This document shows, piece by piece, positions 1-11,108 of a stretch of 64,000 bases of DNA. Position 1 is the stretch's first letter; each line of letters starts with the position of its first letter. Source of the DNA: Eupeodes corollae (taxonomy: Eukaryota > Arthropoda > Insecta > Diptera > Syrphidae); NCBI RefSeq assembly GCF_945859685.1, contig NC_079147.1, positions 56,822,946-56,886,945 of the forward strand, given 5' to 3'. The notes beneath the pieces were generated by a model, which did no database searches, was not told the origin of the DNA, and saw only the letters and a list, made by a program, of their open reading frames with translations. A program made the translations under genes and the position numbers.

Positions 1-1330
1 TTAATAAGCATCAAGGCTCGTTGTTCCAAGGAGATGAGTAGGTACAAGATGGTATTAGATGACAACTCTCCCTTGGTGCTCAGTCTTCATCCTCATCAAG
101 GAAAAGTTATGAATGACACAATGAAATTGTTGTGTATACTTGCTGCGTCACATCATTCCTACCCCCATCATTCACTTTTCGTAGCTATATAGTTGCCCTG
201 GATAAACTATCGAAAGTTGCTGTATTTTGCAACGCTTGATTATATTAGAAATGGGAATGATCCTGGAATGACGTGGCAGAATGTCATAGCTGGACAGTAA
301 GTAAGTATAATGATTGGCAAGATGGCAAGAAAGGGGATGCTGTTGATGGTCATACTGTCTTGTCATTTGGCAACATGTCGCTCTTGAGTATTAGCCTTCA
401 TACTCTTATGCTCTCTTGAGGACCGACACGATGCGGTGTTATTAGGTTTTGAAGTGCTACCGATGATATTTATGAGACGTTTATATGAGCTGGTGATGAT
501 TATATGATGATTTTTGCTATTTGCACTCAACTGGATAGAAAAGCTTAGCTAAATAGCTAAAAGTATTTTTTCCTTCATTTACTTTTTTCACCATGGCCCT
601 CTGTAGGATTATTTAAGCATTATTAATATCCATAAATTGTGGGCCCATTGTTTGTTAAGGAAATATTGAAATGATAATGATCCAGTAAAATGTTGCATTT
701 CAATGTTGCTTCAGTTTTATTATATTAGCCATGTTAGCTGTGATGCTTGACCGAATATATTATTTAAGATCATAAATTGTGTTGTATTTTTTTGATTAGT
801 CTTTTTACTGGGAGGGGTATTATTTAGGATATGGGTAAAGTAGTGTCGTCCTGAACTATTCTCTTTCTTATTTGACAGGAATTTATAAGACTGAAAGCCT
901 TTAGTTATTACATTTGTTATTCATATTTCCTAATTTTACCTCGTTCTTTGGGGGTTTATAGTTATTCCGCAAGAATTGATTTTAAATCTACTTGGGATCA
1001 ATTTGAATATTTTAACAAATTAATTATAGCCTTCGAGTCGTTTACACCTCTGTTTATTTTTGACTTTGTAATTGCTCGTAACTTTTAAAAAGCAGATCAG
1101 CTTTTCACTGACTTATCAACGGCAATTCCCTGGATTTGTCTATCATGGTAAAGATTTTAAATCAACCAGCTTTACCTACTTACCAACACCAATCAACTAT
1201 CTTAAAGGATTTCAAGATTATTATTAACATTACTTACATTCGAGTTTATTTGGCAGTAGGTCTTTGACACTCGCCTTTTTATTGATTTTAAAAGCACTGC
1301 GTTAGTTTAATCTTGTTGCGCTCATTGTGC
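1..1330. other. no gene recognised
   Basis: Single-copy-looking AT-rich DNA. Only short open frames occur and none resembles a known family. No repeat shared with the rest of the window was seen. Confidence 0.5.
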
Positions 1331-1334
1331 CCAT

Positions 1335-2225
1335 TTTACGGTAGATGTGGTGACCCTTCACAAACGATTCATAAACGTTTGGTGGCCAAATGTGAGACAA
1401 CCAGAACAGTGTGAAAGTGATTGCTTAATCAGCCAACGCGGTCAGTGAAAGTGCTCAGCAGAACTCAAGGCAGTCTTTTCCTCTACATGCACAAGAACTC
1501 GCGGCCTTTTCTAAACTTCAACTTGGTGAATTTTGCGTCTGGACTTGGGCCTACACCCGTACAAGATCCAACTAAACCAAGAACTCAAAGTTCAAAAGGA
1601 CCCCAAATTTTGGCCGACAAATCATCTTTAGTGACGAATCGCATTTTTAGGTGAGTGGCTGTGTTAACAAGCAAAATTGCCCTATATAAGACGAAACCAA
1701 CCCACGCGAAGTTTACCAGGTGATAATGCATCCTCAAAAAGTGACACTTTAACGTGGATTTAGGGTGGCGGCGTAATTGTTGCCTACTTTTTTGAAAACG
1801 ACGTTAGTGAGGTGGTCACCGTGAACAACGAGCGCTACGTAACGATCATAACTAATTTATTAGTACCCAAATTGAATCATGTGGACCTAAACTACATGTG
1901 GTTCCAGCTGGACGGCGATAAGTGCCACACAGCATACGCCACGATTGCCATTTTGCATTAACGATTTGAGGGTAAGGTTATCTCTCGCAGTGGTGATGTG
2001 AATTGGCCACCAAGGTCATTCAACTTGACCACGCACGTCTATGCAAATCAGCCACAATCGACCAATGCCTTAAAGGTGAACACAGGCTATCACTGAAATT
2101 TAGGCGGATCTATGCGGAAAAGTCATTGAAGATCTCTATCTATCTATTTTTCAGGCGTATTTACAAACATCTCTTCTTTCCAAGAGCTTGGGCAGGGAAA
2201 CAATTATTAAAATCGGTTCATTAGT
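1335..2225 (+). pseudogene. decayed Tc1/mariner-like transposase relic (copy M1)
   Basis: Read across several frames, this stretch gives pieces of an IS630/Tc1/mariner-superfamily DDE transposase. A 'VNKQNCPI' and 'MHPQKVTL' block lies near 1660-1750. A 'MWFQLDG.KCHTA' block near 1895-1930 holds the second catalytic Asp. A 'VISRSGDVNWPPRS' block lies near 1975-2015. The expected third acidic region after WPPRS is altered (FNLTT), and frameshifts and stops are frequent, so it cannot encode an enzyme. The fragments at 44.4-45.0 kb and 54.4-54.7 kb belong to the same broad family. Terminal repeats were not found, so the limits are approximate. Confidence 0.6.
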
Positions 2226-2711
2226 TCCTGAGAAAACTTCAAGACGAAATTGGCAAAATTTTGGAGCCAATCAAAAATATATTTTTTTCATTCAAAGAAG
2301 CCAAATTTAATACAAATCTATCACTTTTGATAAAATTCGAATTTTCTATTTTTGACCTAAGAATTTATATGGTGTTATTTTTGATCTTAAACAAAATAAA
2401 AAAAAACGCTTAACGCGAACCTTCCAAGTAAGAACTCAATTGACGCACTGGTTTAGGTTGTAGGAGTGCGAACAGACCGACAGACAGCCGGACTTCTTTT
2501 TTTGACTTCTCTACCATCGTAATTTTATGTTAGATTAAAATCTCTATATCACCCTAGGTACATTTTAAGACACCGAGAGGCCTTTAAAAATGTAGCTAGC
2601 AGTGCTATTCGACGATTCCTGAACTCCGTAAACATAGAACCAATGCTGTTAAACTGCTTAGTATTTGGGCCACTAAGTGTAGTCTTAATGTCTACCCATT
2701 TAAGACGGAAC
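2226..2711. other. no gene recognised
   Basis: AT-rich spacer between the mariner-like relic and a SINE fragment. No coding signal was seen. Confidence 0.45.
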
Positions 2712-2714
2712 TAG

Positions 2715-2842
2715 TTCGGATTCGGCTAAAAACTGTAGGTCCCCTCCATCTCTGACAACAGTACTCGCACACAGGAATGGTTGAGAGTTGTAAGCCGCAA
2801 GGCCCTAGTTCTTAACGGACTGTTGTGCCACCCACTTTATTT
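2715..2842 (+). repeat. SINE fragment, 3' part (copy S1)
   Basis: This matches the distal half of the tRNA-like SINE best preserved at 19508-19808. Shared blocks include 'gttcggattcggc', 'ctgtaggtccc', 'tcgcacacaggaatggttga' and 'ggactgttg.gccacc'. The tRNA-like head with box A and box B is missing. Confidence 0.7.
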
Positions 2843-3034
2843 ATTATAGAAAATATATAAGAAAAAGAGAGAAAAGTATCAGTTGCTTTCTTTCCTGCGT
2901 CAATATTTTTTTTGAGTAGATGGGGTCCAAGCCCTTAATCCATTCTGTCGGTGTACATTGCCATTGTAAGGGTATTATTAACAAATTCATATTTAATACG
3001 ATGGCCTACTAATACAAATTTTAAAAATATAACA

Positions 3035-4170
3035 AACATTAAAAGAATAGCATGTCTACAAGTACTACAACAACTTCCGCCCTAGAGATCTCATTAGGCT
3101 CTCTCGATATATTTGTGAAGGAACTGGCGGCCAAAAGTGCATTACGATTCATACAGTGGAGTAACTGAAAAAGAGCTTGCTTTGGTCAGAGGAAAATAAA
3201 GAACACTATTTACATAGACAAAGCATTCAAATAGACTATTTAAAGCCGTACATATAGACTTTTAACCAGTAACATAAAAAGAAACTTCCACAAGGAAGGA
3301 CTGGATTGAAAATAGGGTCATAAGAATAAATATTTCATCTGTCTTTACAGATGGATACAATACGGGGAAGGAGATAGGGTCTGGGATCTTTTGAGGTTAG
3401 CCTTCTCTAGAAATACCAATAAAGCTTCCAGACTTCTGCAGTGTTTCTCAAGATTCTGGCGTTTTATGAAGCCACTGAAGTTCTTTCTTCCACCAATTTT
3501 AAAGACAAGTGCATAGGCATACTTGTCGTTGTCGGCAACCAAGCAACATTAAAAGGCAAGGCCATATATGCCACTATCCCACGATTACCCTCTGTTGGGT
3601 CCCAAGACTCTTTGACATTGACGGTAATGAAAACAAATCAATGCTCAGTCTAAGCCATATAGTTTAAAATATATACAGGCCAATAGAGCATTTAAATGAA
3701 CAAATCCAGCAACGTTTCATTGAAATCGCAACCAGCTGTTGGCAGCTCTTGAAACTTACAGAGTTTCTAAGAATATATGTCCAAAGATTTCCAAAGATAA
3801 AACAAAATTCCTTTCGTAACTAAATACGCCTCAGATGTTCTTACTAATAGGTATCCTAACGAGTCACAACACATGAACAGAATGGCTATCGGCTCATTGG
3901 ACTTATGTATAGGATGTGAGGAAAAGGAGACGGACAATACCTTCTACTTTATATGCGAATGCCCAAGACTAGCCAAAAGAAGAATTGATAATATTTAAAA
4001 ATTACTTTTTTTCGACAGCTCTTACGACGTCTTAACCTGACCACCAAGGGAAATTCTTAAATTTTCCCACAAATCAGGATGGTTCAGGGAGGACGCCTCA
4101 ACCCTAATCCCTATCAACCGTCCCATAGCCTTCCCAATCCTTTCCCTTTCCTCAGGAGCACAATGGATCC
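3035..4170 (+). pseudogene. non-LTR retrotransposon relic (RT thumb, RNase H, C-terminal Cys motif)
   Basis: The order of translated pieces matches the 3' half of an RNase H-bearing LINE of the I/R1/LOA type. First comes an RT C-terminal stretch with 'LDIFVKELAAKSALRF' near 3100-3160. An RNase H start 'FTDGYNTGKEIGSGIF' follows near 3345-3395, then 'KLPDFCSVF' near 3425-3450. A terminal zinc-like segment 'CIGCEEKETDNTFYFICECP' lies near 3905-3965. Stops and frameshifts interrupt every domain. The first RNase H acidic residue (the D of TDG) is still present. Clade assignment is uncertain and the element is clearly dead. Confidence 0.6.
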
Positions 4171-5265
4171 AAAGAGATCCAAGTGATATGTTTTCTCGAA
4201 CTTTACAAATGCATCACCCTGTACTACCTTATCTAACAAATTTGTGTTTGTTGATCGTCTAAGACCCCACTAAAAATACTATATTTTTGACATTTGTAAC
4301 AGTTTATGACAAATTTTAATTGATGTTTTGTATTTGGTGCTCGTATTTTTGTTAGAAAAACATAATTCGGTTTAATAAACAACTTACAATACTTCAGCTA
4401 ACGTCCTGACTTTTTAGTATGACTTTCTTCATTCCCATAGGAAATTCACTTTGATTTTCTTTATAACAACAAACGTGATATTAACTTAGGTACTTTTAAC
4501 AAAAAAAAAACTACGGCACACGACTTATCATCATCATCATCACCGTTAGCAATCATTTCAATAAAAGAATCCGCACTCTTCTATCCATCTATAGCTAATT
4601 TCCTGAATATTAAAAAAAAATAAATATTGAACAAATATGCAAATTTTTATTTTTATTTTATAGATACATTCATTTTATAACCTCTCTTATTGCATTCAAC
4701 ATATTCGCATCTTTCTTATGGGGACTCGTATAGTGTACGCAACAACAGGGTTTTAGATGCCACATATTACAAAACAGAAGAATTGCCGCATTATCACGAA
4801 CAGTTAAGTACTTGACACGTGCTGAGCAACAAAACAAAACATACAGAAAAATATTAAAAATAAAATAAAACACAATCATAATTGTAAAGTACGTGAGAGT
4901 CGAGAGGGGTGCTCAAGTACCTATACCTTCCAACGCGTCGCTCTGTAATTAGATATTGTTCATTCAAGAAATAAAAATACAAAGGGTGGGGTGGGTTGAG
5001 GGTAGAAAAGCATAGGTAAGTCGACATAAGTATACGTCAGAGATAAAAGTACAGTTGTGATTGTTATCAAACATATCTAATAAAAAATAACGCAACATAA
5101 ATATTGAAAATTAAATAAGGTTATGGCATTGAATGCCAGATAAAGATTCGAATACAAGGGTTGGACTTTTTGGAACTTTTTCATTGAACATTTGCTTGTT
5201 GTTTTTTTTTTTAAATAATATATATGACTTAAATTGTTAAAAAGTTATTTTTGAGCAGTAATGTG
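4171..5265. other. no gene recognised
   Basis: AT-rich DNA with a short (ATC)n run near 4529-4545. Open frames are short and unremarkable. Confidence 0.45.
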
Positions 5266-5269
5266 CTCC

Positions 5270-6080
5270 AAAACCTGTAAAGACGATCAAGGAACCTAGA
5301 CGATACAGAACAACAATTTCGCCTACCCAACCCCCGTGAAGTTAATATACATAGCTATATCGAAACAGAAGTGCAACAAAGCTGCTGAAGCTGACGGCAT
5401 AGCTGCCAAATAATTAAGAAGCAGCAAGCTATATCTTGGTACGAAGTATTACAAACTTATCTGCAAAATATGTCCAGAGGTAATCATGCCCGATGAGTGG
5501 AACCTCAGTATAACTTGTCCAATACTCAATGAAGGAGACCCTCTGAATTGCGCCAACTACAGAGGCATCAGTCTACTCAACATCGCATATATAAGGTCCT
5601 TTTTGCCATATTAATTGAAGGTCTGAAGCCTTTCGTTAAAAACCTGATAGGTCCTTATCAGTTTGGCTTCAGACCAGGAAAGTCCACCATTGACCAAATA
5701 TTCACATTACGCTAGATCTTATTAAAAACGTAGGAACTTCAAATCGATAACCAGCATCCCTTTACCGATTTTAAATGCCGCATATGAAATTATCTTTATG
5801 GGAAGAGCTCTACAGAGCAATGCCTATCTTTGGCATCCTTGTCAATCTTATCTGTTTGCGCAGGTCATCATCGCTCTGGAAATAATTATGCAAAACTCAA
5901 CCATCAACACTAGAGTCACAAACTTCCAAAGTTCCAACAAATTACTCGGATGCGTCGATGATGATAAACGATATTGGAAGGTCAAAGCGTAATGTCAGTA
6001 GAGCCAGTAGGGACAGGGCCTCAACCACTTACTGAGCTGGCTGGAGACGCATGTTGGTTGAAGTTCCGGACAGTTACGCC
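5270..6080 (+). pseudogene. RTE-like LINE relic (copy a)
   Basis: A fragment of the RTE-like LINE that recurs through the window. It starts in the linker before the RT ('KTCKDDQ'), passes through the RT core ('DEWNLSITCPILNEGDPLN', 'NYRGISLLNIAY' and 'GPYQFGFRPGKSTIDQIF') and ends in the 'GWRRMLVE' C-terminus near 6035-6065. Most of the palm domain is missing: sequence after 'FTDFKCRI' jumps past motif B, and the YADD region is reduced to short pieces. Several stops confirm a dead copy. Copies at 30836-32002 and 49304-50853 are better references. Confidence 0.75.
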
Positions 6081-6189
6081 AACTTAAGCAAGTTAGTTTG
6101 TTTGGCGTTTGTTTCTTTTTAATTAGGATCAAAAATAACAGTAAGGTAGAATTGGCGATCTCAAGGCAACCTAGCCTGAGATCCAATTA

Positions 6190-6720
6190 GCGCTGTGGTG
6201 CGCCGTTTTGATAAAAAAAAATAACAGTAAACACCATAAAACTTTTTAGGCCAAAAGTCAAAAATTTGATTTTTTTCAAAAACGAACCGATGGATTTTTA
6301 TTAAATTCTCTTTAATTTTGGCTTGGCTTTTTTCTATACGAAGAAACATAATTTTGTATGTGCCCTTCAAGGGAACCGTTATTTTGTTTTTAAATTTTCA
6401 CAGGATCTCATGAGCCCTTTTCAATATTTTTGTTATGATTAAGCTCTGAAATTTATAAATAATATTTGATGTTCAAAAATTTCAACATTTTTGATTTGGA
6501 TTATTAAAAAAACTATTACATTTTTTTCAAAATTCATTATCTCGAAAACGGGTCTACATTTCTTTAAGAAAATCAAAAACATTAATATATTCTCAATAAT
6601 GTATAACAAACAATATTTTAATATTTTGTATAAATAATACTATAATTAAAAAAATAAACACTCCAACGATTTTAATTATTTAATTGCCTGAAAAAAAATG
6701 TTGATGACCAGTGTAGTTTT
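6190..6720. repeat. dispersed AT-rich repeat (copy 1 of 2)
   Basis: This stretch aligns by eye with 50862-51445. Shared ordered blocks include 'cgaaccgatgg'/'caaaccgaca', 'ttggcttggctttttt', 'gaaacataattttgtat', 'ggaaccgttattttgttttt', a 'ctcatgagc'/'cttatgaac' block, 'ataatatttgat' and 'ttcaaaattcattatctcgaaaacggg'. No coding potential was seen. Both copies follow an RTE-like LINE, but at 50.8 kb the target duplication shows that the LINE was inserted next to it. Confidence 0.5.
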
Positions 6721-6741
6721 AACGGGTTGGAATTAAACATA

Positions 6742-7820
6742 CAGTTACTCTCAAAATTGAGCAAGCACCAGAAAAAAAAAACTTTTCTGAGCTGGTTTTA
6801 TGGCATTATACAGCAACCACTCCTTCACAACAAATGATGTGTATTTTAAATGGTTATCTTGTTGGTTGCTGATAAATTCAATTTTTCTGCAGACTGTCAA
6901 ATATTCCTTTTAAGAACGGTTAAAAATTTCCACTTGTCTATGATTGTGTCAATAAATTCAAAGTTCCTAGTCCAATTTGCCACCATTGGCTCAAAAAACA
7001 TAACATTTCCACCCTCATGCTTAACAGTCGCAAGCAAATTCTCCGTCTTGAACGGAGTATTGGCCTTTCTCCAAACAATTTGCTTTGCGTCAGACTCAAA
7101 TAAGTTAATGGCATTTGTTGAGGTGCTTTTTAGCGAATTCAAGACGTTTTCGCTTTTTTATTTTGGAAATAAAAGGTTTTTCATAGCAACTCTTCCCTTA
7201 AAATCATTCTTCAGAAGAACGCGACGAATAGTTTGGGTTGAAACTGGTCTTTCAATAAGTGTCGCGATTTCGGCCGACAAGTTTGGTACACTCATTTTTT
7301 TGGAGGGTTCACTTTAAATTTCCTTAAAATTACTCGTTTGTCTTGTTGAGAAAAGATTTTTGTTCGTTCTCATTCAGGTTTGTTTAGGGTCGTACCTTCA
7401 TACCGTCATTTCGTCGATTTCACGTAAAGATTTGTCGTTTGAAAATAGTTTTAAAATGAATTATGTAAGCAATGTCGGTTTCTTTTCTTAGCCATTTCCA
7501 TAAAAAAATGAGGAAATGAATATTAAAACAACAATTATTTCTGCGGCGAACATTGGTTTCAAATTCAATTTGAAAAAATTCAAATAAAAAAAAGTAAATA
7601 TAGCGGTACATTTTTTGATAACTTGCTTTTTGAAGCCATAAATAATTTTGTGCTATGAAATGTTGAGATAATGAATTAATATTACCTTTTGTTTAGTGTT
7701 TAAGTAATGTTTTTTTATGTATTCGTAAGAAAGAAAATAATAAAATAGAAATTAAAAAAAGTGAAAAGTATCAAATAACTAACTCTTAATTGAGTGTACG
7801 CTCAATTTTGGGAGTAACTG
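6742..7820 (-). mobile_element. Tc1-like DNA transposon with both TIRs, inactive
   Basis: A 1079-bp element is bounded by inverted terminal repeats: 'cagttactctcaaaattgagc' at the left end and its near-perfect complement 'gctcaattttgggagtaactg' at the right end. Each is flanked by TA, the Tc1/mariner target. The minus strand encodes Tc1 transposase pieces, an HTH-to-catalytic linker ('NLSAEIATLIERPVSTQTIR', about 7290-7230) followed by 'LFESDAKQIVWRKANTPF' and 'ATVKHEGGNVM' (7142-6990). The segment carrying the usual 'FSDES' first catalytic Asp is missing, and the frame is broken near 7150, so the copy is non-autonomous. A 155-codon plus-strand frame here is only the antisense of this transposase. 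Confidence 0.8.
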
Positions 7821-9130
7821 TACATATTAATTGAAAACCTTAACACTTTCGAACGACTTCACCAATAACAAGATAAGTAGTACTCCTTTTTAAAGGGCCA
7901 ACTTAAGTTATAAAAAGACAGACCGAAAAAGAAAAAAATATATTCTAAAGTTTATACAAAATAATACAAAAGTGATTAAAATATCTGAATTCGAAAGTTA
8001 TGATAAAATTTACCTCACTTACTAATTTAGCATTTTCAGAAATATTTTTCAAAATTCTCAAAATCTTAAAAAAAAATTTGAACATAAATGCTCTTATTTT
8101 TTTTTCTATTCTGTGTTTTTATTTTTTAATATAAGCCGCAAATAACATAAAGACAATACATTTATAAACGTACAACTACGTTTTCAAATTAATTTTGATA
8201 ATCTCAAAAACATTATAAGATAAAGAACATTCATTTCCAATCGAAAAAAAAAACAGATCAAAAACCACTTTTCTATGTTAGTTTAAAAGTGAAACCAATA
8301 AATGGAAATATCGTGTCAAATGCGAATTTTCGCGAAATACAATAAAGAAAGTGAAGACTATGAGGGCGTATCATCCTAAGTGGATTCCTGCATATTCGAG
8401 AAAGATACAAATCGAATAGGTGGGTTTATTGAATTCGGATTATGTGCACAGACACCGACTCCAAACCTATAGCATATGTTGCCACTTCAGCTAAATGGAT
8501 TTTTAAACGTTAAACGATGTGTGTGTTTATCTCAATACGCAATAAAGTCAATGCTATCGTTTCTTACTTTTCAATCTCCCGTGATGAGAAAACTTGCAGA
8601 TGACGTTTTCGTCTTTGACTTATTTGACTGATATATATATTTGTAAATATGCTTAAAAAAATAGATTTTGTAGACAAAAAGTTATGTCTGAATTGAACAT
8701 TTTAACAACTTACTTTTTAGGAGTTATCATTTATTAACAAATGAAACTAACACAAATCATATTTTTCCTATAAAATTTGCAAGATATTTTTGCTCAGAAA
8801 ATGATTAATGTCCTACAGAATTTGGAAATTACTATAGGTGTTCCTTCCGTGACTTCAACAACGCTAATTGTAAAATAGAGGTATTAAGATGTTAAAATCG
8901 CTAAAATTAAGCTTAATGCTTAGCCAGCCCCAATCCTAAGCTTATCTGAAACCTGTGTTGTTTTGGCGTTGGTTGTCGATATTAATAGAGGTCTTTAGAA
9001 CGATCAATTGTTTCGAGTCGGATTAGTTAATGTAAACTGCACTTTTTACTTACAAACAAACAAGTCAGGATACCTGTAAAGTTGATGAATGTATTTTTTG
9101 GGAAAATTTAAGAACGCCGTACAATAGAAA
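7821..9130. other. no gene recognised
   Basis: AT-rich DNA with many homopolymer runs and no supported coding region. Confidence 0.45.
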
Positions 9131-10340
9131 AAAAGAGGCTTGGATGCGACCCACACTGATAACTTCCCATCCCGTCTGTTGATTTGTCTTGCTTAAAAGT
9201 TTGTCTATATGTACTCGTATCATTTTTTGTAGATTTTATTTTTTTATGAAAAAACGGACTGTTGGATTCTTATATAACAATTACTGAATATTGAAAACAA
9301 CATTTTCTGTGAAATAAAAAAAGTTTGAAGTGTTTCGAAAATCAATTTTTACCAACTTTTGTTAAATCTTTTTTAGATTTCTAATTTTTTGTACAAAAAC
9401 TGTCAATTCGATTTTTTTCAAAATTTTACTGAATGTTAACAACAATATTTTTTGATAGATAAAAGTAGTTTAAAGCCAAAATTTAATATTTTTAAAAAGA
9501 TATTTGATTCGAAAATCAGTTTTTACCAACTTTTATACATTTTTTTTGGTTTTTATTTTTTATTAAAAAACTGTCAATTCGATTTTTCTCAAAATATTTT
9601 CCTATTGTTCAAAACAATATTTCTTATAAGTAAAAATTAGTTTGACACTATTATCTCCAATTTATGAAAAGATATTTCAGGCGAAAATCATTTTTTACCA
9701 ACTTTTGTTAATTTTTTTTTCGGTTTTTAATTTTTTGTAAAAAACTGTCAATTCGATTTTTTCAAAATCTTACTGAATGTTGACAACAATGTTTTTTGAA
9801 AGATAAAAGTAAATTAAAGCCAATATCTCAAAGTTTTGAAAAGTTATTTGAGTCGAAAATCAACTTTTACCAACTTTTATTAATTTTTTTTAGGTTTTTA
9901 TTTTTTTGTAGAAAAAAAGGCAATTCGATTTTTCTCAACATTTTTTACAATTTTGAAAACAATAATTCTTATAAAATGAAATAAGTTTGAAGCCATAATT
10001 CAAAGTTTTTGAAAAGATATTTGAATCGATATTCAATTTTTACCAACTTTGAGTAATGTTTTTTTTTTTAGATTTTTTTTTTATAAAAAAGTCAATTCGA
10101 TTTTTCTCAAAATGTTATCAGATTTAAAAAACATTATTATTCGTTGCATTATTTTAGTCGTAAGATTTTGGAGGTGACACTTTTTTTTTCAGTTTTTTTG
10201 ATTTATAAAAATATATACTTCTTTGCAAAATCTTTCTAAAAATCTTTTATTTCGACTCTAGGGACCTTGAAACGTCGAGAAATGTCAAAATGATCAATTT
10301 GACAAATCGGACCCATTACAATAACTTCCTATGGGAAGTT
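9131..10340 (-). repeat. family A repeat with ~172-bp internal tandem array (copy A1)
   Basis: Read on the minus strand, the element begins with the palindromic end 'aacttcccataggaagtt' (10340-10323), followed by 'attgtaatgggtccgatttg'. It ends with 'acgggatgggaagttatcag' and 'tgcgacccacactgat' complement, then 'agcctcttttt' at 9131. The middle is a tandem array. The marker 'caattcg' recurs near 9404, 9575, 9749, 9921 and 10093, giving steps of 171, 174, 172 and 172 nt. 'aacttcccat' at one end is inverted as 'atgggaagtt' near the other, and the far end can fold (GGGATG...CATCCC). Subterminal inverted repeats, central minisatellite and end hairpin resemble non-autonomous Helentron-type (DINE/HINE) elements. 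That assignment is inference. Confidence 0.75.
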
Positions 10341-11105
10341 AATAACAAATACATCGTCCGCATTAGAATCACTGCCGATAAATGGTGAAACCGAACAAAA
10401 AATAACTTTGTTTGAGTATCAAAAGCAAATCTCTTGGTATTAATTTTTAGGCATTGGTACTGTTGATATTTATCGGAGTCTTAATGTCTAAGATTATCAA
10501 GTAATGATTTGGACAGAACTACATTTCAATTTATTTCAAGTAATTTTTGCTTACTTAATTACATACTTGTGTGTCTCCCACCGCGTATTTTTAAATTTTG
10601 ATTACTTCTACAAATTTGTTTTGCATCATCGTATCGACTGGAGTACGACTTTCTTAAATAAATACAATGTCGCAAAATTTTAAAGAACCATTTAAAAATT
10701 TACTATTTAGCAATTTCCTTTACATTAACCTTTTCTAACTAGTAAATTGCTAATAGATTATTATTAGAAACCCAGCATCCAAACATGTCTGTAAAGTGAC
10801 AGTTCGTGAAAATAAACAAAGCAACTACCCTTAAGCGGACCTATTAATTGGAATTCCCAAATGTTGACTGGACCATTCCATTCACTGCTCATATAAGAAT
10901 AATCTTACAGATGGCATATAGAATGAGCAAATAGCTAAAAGTTAAAGTATCAATTCCCTGATTTTGACTTGACTTATGCAAATAGTGAAAAGTTAGTAAA
11001 AAGTTAACATCGTTTAAAATTATTTAAATCAACTTTTTAGACCAGAGAATTGATAAAAATGGATTCAAGAATTTACTAAATCGTTTAAAATTGCGCTACC
11101 ATTGG
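10341..11105. other. no gene recognised
   Basis: AT-rich spacer between two family A copies in opposite orientation. No coding signal was seen. Confidence 0.45.
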
Positions 11106-11108
11106 AAT

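Noticed and set aside
6850..7317. 155-codon plus-strand open frame
   Set aside because: It is antisense to Tc1 transposase coding sequence inside an element bounded by TIRs.
9452..9984. Two similar 62-codon open frames (9452-9640 and 9796-9984) that look like a duplicated small gene
   Set aside because: They lie in adjacent units of the ~172-bp tandem array of family A; the similarity is that of the DNA repeat, and the composition (F, L, I, N, K) is that of translated AT-rich sequence.
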